This document shows positions 20,837 to 25,641 of a DNA stretch of 25,641 bases, piece after piece (position 1 is the first letter of the stretch; each line of letters begins with the position of its first letter). The stretch comes from Neoconidiobolus thromboides FSU 785 (taxonomy: Eukaryota > Entomophthoromycota > Entomophthoromycetes > Entomophthorales > Neoconidiobolaceae): positions 1-25,641 of the forward strand of contig MU626513.1 of the NCBI GenBank assembly GCA_025603075.1. The letters are read 5' to 3'. The notes under the pieces are model-generated. The model had not been told where the DNA came from, did not search any database, and saw only the letters and a program-made list of their open reading frames with translations. Both the position numbers and the translations under genes were made by a program.

Positions 20837-20929
20837 AATGTATTGTTTTGTTTGATAATTTTGCTAACAATCTTTCCACTTAAATAATGCTTAAAAAAAC
20901 AGAAAAAGTGATGAAATCAAAAAAATGAT
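20837..20929 (+). mobile_element. 107-bp TA/TGGGG MITE, copy 17 (remnant)
   Basis: The middle is clear (CTAACAATCTTTCCACTTAA, then GTGATGAAATCAAAAAAATG), but both GGGG/CCCC termini are missing. Confidence 0.7.
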
Positions 20930-21246
20930 TTTTATTTAATTAATATAAATGATTATAACAGTTAAAAAAAGCAAATTACAATTACTTATATTTTATGCTT
21001 TGTTTTTTGTTATTAGTAAATGCAGATGATAATAAAATTTAAAACTTATTTAATAACTATTTGGTTAGTTGTATTAATTTAGTTGAATTAGTAAAAATAA
21101 GTGTGATAGCTTAAAATAATTCAGTATTAAAACTTTTTTTGTTATTAAAGTTCTTATATATAGAATCAAGCAGAGAAGTTAAAAATGTTTTTTGTACTTT
21201 AATTTATTTGTTTTATAAAATTTCAAATTTTAAATTTTAAATCTTA

Positions 21247-21353
21247 ATATGAGAATGGTTTTTTTGGTTTCATTACTTTTTCCATCTTTTAAGCACTATT
21301 TAAGTAGAAAGGTTGTTAATAAAATTCTTAAACAGAAAAATACATCCCCATAT
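21247..21353 (-). mobile_element. 107-bp TA/TGGGG MITE, copy 18
   Basis: Reverse orientation; begins ATATGAGAATGGTTTTTTTG and ends ACATCCCCATAT. Both CpGs are lost. Confidence 0.9.
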
Positions 21354-22359
21354 ATTGTTGATAAATATTAAACTGAGAAATCAACAATAATTGTCATCAA
21401 CATTTTTGATTTAAAAGTATTTAAATGTTTTAATTACTTTTTAAATGAACATATAAAAGATCAATTATAAAATATTACTAATTTATACAATTATTATTTT
21501 ATTATAGTAATTTGTTTAATATTATAAACCAACTTAAGTTAAAACTTTTTAAATTATAAATATGATTTTTTAAATGCTTTAAACCACTAAAGTATAATGA
21601 AGACATCAAAGGGGTTTATAATATATAAATAAATATATAAATATAATAATCAAAAACATTAATTTTATTGTTTTTTGAATTTGAATAATTCAAATAATTT
21701 AATACATTTTATTTCATTTTAAATAATTGAAATTCAGTTCTTTTTAATAAAATAAGTTGATTACTTTTTAGAATAAAATTTAATAATGAAAAAGCCCACA
21801 TAATGGATTTTTTAAAATTTTAACAAGGTCAATAAAAGCTCAAGGCTTCAACTAATTTCAATAACTTACTAAATTTAGTAATTTTAACTCCATAGAAATT
21901 GAATAATTATTTTTTTAAGCTTAAAATGCGATTTAATAGTCACACATTAATATTTAAAAATTGAAATTGATATGATAGGTTCTTAATTGATGATGTCATG
22001 ACTCCTTTATATTCACAAAAATAAACTAAAAGGAATAGCTGAAGGAATAGATTGATAGATCATATAGAAAGTTGAATCAAGTTAATATAAAATACCTTTG
22101 ATATCTAAGGTGTCAAAGTATTAATTAATGGGCTAATCACTATTAAGTCATAGACTAAACAATGCTCTTTTATCGTATTGTTCTAAATCTTACTAATAAA
22201 AAATAATCATCCAAATTGAGATTTTAAATGAAACTTTCAGCTACTTTAATAAAACAATCTATCATTTGAAAATTAAAACTTAAAAAAAGTATAAATAGGA
22301 CGATTTAATAAAAAATGTCAAAATTTATTTTGGAAAAATAAAAACAAAACAAAATAAAA

Positions 22360-24850
22360 ATGTCAATTCAACAACAATTTCAAGCCGCCACTTCAGATAG
22401 TGGATTTTTTCAAGTAAGTGGAATATCCACTTAATAAATAGTTAAAATCAGCTAATAATTTCATTTAAGGAACCCGTTGAATTATCTAATGTTTACCTTT
22501 CCGATCCAATTTTAAAAGATTTACTACTTCGTTATCTCCCATATGAACAATATAAGTTTATTGAAAAAGATCTAATTGAATTAGGAGACAAAGTTATTAA
22601 TAAAGTTATTAAATTAGGTGAATTAAGTGAATATAATTTACCTTCAATAAAGCAATATGATCATTGGGGAAGGTAGAATTAATACTAGATATAAAAGCAT
22701 AATAACTGAGTCAATATTAATATTATTTTTATTTTATTTCAGGAGAATTGATGAATTAAATGTCCATCCTGCTTGGACTGAATTACAACAACTGGGTTGT
22801 GAGGAAGGGTAACAAAATATATAAAATAACAAATAACAAATAATAAATTTATATCATAGATTAGTTTCCATCCCTTATGAATTACCCATTGGAGATTTAT
22901 CCCGCCTTTATCAATTTAGTAAAATCTATTTATTTACTCCAGGTAATATGGCGGATTGTCCTTTGAGTATGACAGATGGTATGTCACGCGTTATTACCAA
23001 TCTTGGTACTAAAAAACAGAAACAAGAAATCTTAACTCATTTGATAACAAGAAATAAATGTAATTTTTATTCAGCTGGTCAATGGATGACTGAAAGGAAA
23101 GGTGGCTCAGATGTTTCAGGTACTGAAACAATTGCTTATCAAAAGGAAGGACAATGGTTTATTGATGGTTTTAAATGGTTTTCTTCTGCTACAGATGCAA
23201 AGGTTACATTATTATTAGCTAGAGTTGTCGATGAAAACGGGAACGGAAAGGAGGGGAGTAGAGGTTTATCTCTGTTTTTAGCTAAAGTTAGGGATGATAA
23301 TGGTAAATTAAATGGGGTTAGGTAAAATCATTTTTGTAATAAATAATAAAAAATAATAATAAAAAATAAATAAACAATAGAATTCATCGACTTAAAGAAA
23401 AAATTGGTACTAAAAGTTTACCAACAGCAGAATTAGAATTGAAAGGTATGAAAGCTGAATTAATTGGAGAAATCAATCGAGGGATTCCTAATATATCAAA
23501 TGTATTAATGATAACTCGAGTTCATTGTGCTTTGACATCTTCCGCTGGTTTAAGAAGAGCATTTACTATAGCCAAAGAATATGCATGTAAAAGAAAGGTA
23601 AAGAAATATTATTTAAAGTTGACTAAATGAAAATATTAATATTAATCTTGATTTCTATTACTATCATAGATTGGTAGTAAAAAATTATGTGAATTACCTT
23701 TACATATAATGAGTTTAGCTACAATTGAACGTAAATTAAGACAGTGTACTCAATTAGCATTCTATGCTGCATATTTATTAGGAAAATATGAAAACCTTAA
23801 TAACAATAATAATAATGAAGATAATCAGTTAATGTTTCGATTATGTATACCCATAGCCAAAGTATGGTGTAGTAAATATTCAGTAGATAATGTAATTTCT
23901 AGTTTAGAAGCTTTAGGGGGTTTAGGTTATATGGAAGAAATTGGAGTGGGTAAAATATTAAGGGATATATTAGTTAATTGTATTTGGGAAGGTACAGGTA
24001 ATGTAATGGGGTTAGATGTATTTAGAGCTATTCAAAGTACCAATGGAAAGGCTTGGTGGTGTTTTAGAAAAGTAAGAATAAAAGGATAAGTTTGATTCTA
24101 TATAGTATTAATATTATTTGTTATTAGGTAATTATGACCAAAGTAACTGAAAGTGTAGAGAAATTTAAAACGGAGGATTTAGGTTATGATATCTTAAAAA
24201 AGAAACAAAAAATTATTATTCAAAGTTTGAAAATGATTAATGATTTGTTAACGCCTATTATAAAAGATAATTTATATGCTTCATTTGACTCCATTTGTCT
24301 TTCATTAGCCTTAGTTATGGGTAATTTATTAGTCATTACTTTGTTAATGGAACAAGCTGCATTCTCGCTAAATAATCATGAAATTCAAACTAAACTAAAT
24401 CATCATCAAGATTTATTATGTTTAAAATATGAATTCAATCAGGTCAAAGAGGTAATGAATCCACTAATGAAGTTAATGAAGTTAAAAATTGGGGGTGAGG
24501 ATAAAAATGAGAATGAGGATAAGAATTTGAAGAATGAAAAAGATAATTTAGAATTAGGAAATGATTTTGGAGATGGATTTGCTACTTTTATTAAATTGGA
24601 ATATGATAAAATTTATAATAAAAAAGAAAATATTAAACAAAAAATTGGTAATCAACCATCAACAGTAACAGAGTATTTAAATCAATTAACTACTAGATTT
24701 ATGGATGGTAAGTTTATTTTTTTTAAAGACAATAAATAATTAAATTATTAACACTTATTTATTTCTATATAACTTTTAGATTATGATTTAGTTCATCCTA
24801 TTCATCACCAAAGTCAATTACCAGTATTAGGAATCAAAAGTAGGATTTAA
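22360..24850 (+). CDS. AidB-like acyl-CoA dehydrogenase family protein
   Basis: Eight exons (22360-22413, 22470-22672, 22743-22808, 22860-23321, 23381-23597, 23670-24071, 24128-24707, 24780-24850) give 684 aa; introns are 51-72 nt. Acyl-CoA dehydrogenases are FAD flavoproteins that oxidise acyl-CoA thioesters. Visible marks of the AidB-like branch: an N-terminal extension (HPAW near 94-97), the flavin-contacting segment QWMTERKGGSD (182-192), FKWFSSA (about 212-218), RLKEKIGTKSLPTAELEL (about 265-282), and IWEGTGNVMGLDVFRAI with Glu441 at the family's catalytic-base position. The 470-660 tail is longer than in bacterial AidB and carries a Lys/Glu/Asn-rich insertion; an Asn run follows GKYENL. 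The last three residues are SRI, a weak match to a peroxisomal PTS1 signal. The true substrate is unknown; bacterial AidB also binds DNA. Confidence 0.95.
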
Positions 24851-25195
24851 AAAGAATAAATAAAGTTGTTTTTTTATTCTTAAATAAAAGACCAAGTTGA
24901 CTATTTTAACTAATTTTTATAAGTCCTTTTTTAGATAGTAAAAAATAATGTGGTAGGTGATAGTAGTTATAATAAAATATTAGAAAATAAGTTATAAAAG
25001 TAAAATATTTGTTTTATGTTATAATTTAAATAACTACACTCTAAGCTGATAATTAATTTAATAAAATTTATAACATAGTATCAAAAGTAATTTATTTATT
25101 TACTTTATTATGTAATGTAGATCTCAGTTACTTCATTTCAAATATATTTCTTCATAAATTAAGTATAATAATAAAGTCATTTATAAAACTTTAAT

Positions 25196-25298
25196 ATATG
25201 GGGATGTTTTTTTGGCTTCATTACTTTTCCGTTTTTAAAGGCTATTTGAGCAGGAAGGTTATTAGTAGAATTTTTAAACAAAAAATACATCTCTATAT
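25196..25298 (-). mobile_element. 107-bp TA/TGGGG MITE, copy 19
   Basis: Reverse orientation; begins ATATGGGGATGTTTTTTTGG and ends ACATCTCTATAT. Several single-base deletions make it 103 bp. Confidence 0.88.
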
Positions 25299-25385
25299 AC
25301 ACTATTTTGTTTTATTTTATTTTGTTTTTCTGCTAATTTGATGAGGGTTTAGTTTAATAAAGTATATAATAAAAATTAAAAATAA

Positions 25386-25491
25386 ATATGCGAATGTATT
25401 TTTGTGTTTAAAAATTTTACTAACAATTCTTTTACTCAAATAGTGCTTAAAAAATGGAAAAATAATGAAACCAAAAAAAAACACTCCACAT
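25386..25491 (+). mobile_element. 107-bp TA/TGGGG MITE, copy 20
   Basis: Begins ATATGCGAATGTATTTTTG and ends ACACTCCACAT. Both CpGs are lost (TTACTC, AGTGCT). Confidence 0.88.
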
Positions 25492-25518
25492 CTTTATATT
25501 ATACTTTTTGAATAATGC

Positions 25519-25612
25519 ATATGGGGTTGTCTGAATTAGTTTCATTATTTTATCCAATTTTAAAAAAATTTGTATTTTAAAAACTTCGCTTAAAATTCTA
25601 TAAAATCACATC
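25519..25612 (-). mobile_element. 107-bp TA/TGGGG MITE, copy 21 (decayed)
   Basis: Reverse orientation; begins ATATGGGGTTGTCTGAATTA and keeps TTTCATTATTTTATCCAA, then AAAATTCT and a CACATC end. The centre is lost. Confidence 0.6.
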
Positions 25613-25641
25613 TTTTATTAAAACAAAAGTACCCAAACACA

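Larger units (their letters stand above)
19889..22359. other. 2.5-kb gene-free, MITE-rich region
   Basis: Five MITE copies or remnants (20131, 20525, 20630, 20837, 21247) are set in extremely AT-rich DNA. From 21354 to 22359 I see neither repeat nor gene, only the presumed promoter of the acyl-CoA dehydrogenase gene near the end. Confidence 0.65.
24851..25641. other. Intergenic region to window end, three MITE copies
   Basis: AT-rich DNA without a gene. MITE copies lie at 25196, 25386 and 25519, in alternating orientations. Confidence 0.65.

Overview
The window is nuclear DNA from a fungus. It is very AT-rich, and its genes are cut by short GT-AG introns. I could rebuild 29 introns in seven genes; all are 44-72 nt, most donors read GTAAG or GTAAN, and joining the exons restores a full-length family member each time. 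Enolase is clearly eukaryotic. A rhodopsin-type (class A) GPCR, which Dikarya generally lack, points to an early-diverging lineage. An Entomophthoromycotina/Conidiobolus-like or Mucoromycota-like source is my best inference, but it rests on gene content and AT-richness alone.

Layout. 1-131: last exon of an unidentified + strand gene. 1149-1965 (-): CCDC90/MCUR1-type (DUF1640) mitochondrial coiled-coil membrane protein. 2189-2846 (-): small histone-fold protein of the CHRAC1/POLE4/Dpb3 type. 2983-4035 (+): NSE1 of the SMC5/6 complex, sharing a 136-bp divergent promoter with the histone-fold gene. 4036-8019: gene-free, repeat-filled DNA. 8020-9003 (+): class A GPCR. 10681-11629 (+): secreted, Ser/Thr/Pro-rich, probably GPI-anchored wall protein, convergent with enolase (11740-13395, -). 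13956 to about 14510 (-): decayed copy of a short-chain dehydrogenase whose intact relative lies at 17530-18659 (-). 19151-19888 (+): protein resembling part of a fungal transcription-factor regulatory domain without a zinc cluster. 22360-24850 (+): AidB-like acyl-CoA dehydrogenase family protein with eight exons.

The dominant non-genic feature is a short non-autonomous element of about 107 bp. I count 21 recognisable copies in both orientations, all outside genes. It has imperfect terminal inverted repeats beginning TGGGG(A/G)TGT, flanking TA dinucleotides, and a CpG-containing mini-hairpin in the middle. It looks like a TA-targeting (Tc1/mariner-type) MITE. Copies differ mainly at the two central CpG sites, two copies lie head-to-head as a large palindrome, and one is nested inside an older dispersed repeat. 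No transposase gene is present.

The genes do not form a pathway. Apart from the duplicated dehydrogenase they are independent loci. I found no gene cluster, tRNA, rRNA, CRISPR array or defence system. The most unusual items are the MITE family with its CpG-focused decay, the class A GPCR, and the dehydrogenase duplicate that lost its catalytic lysine.
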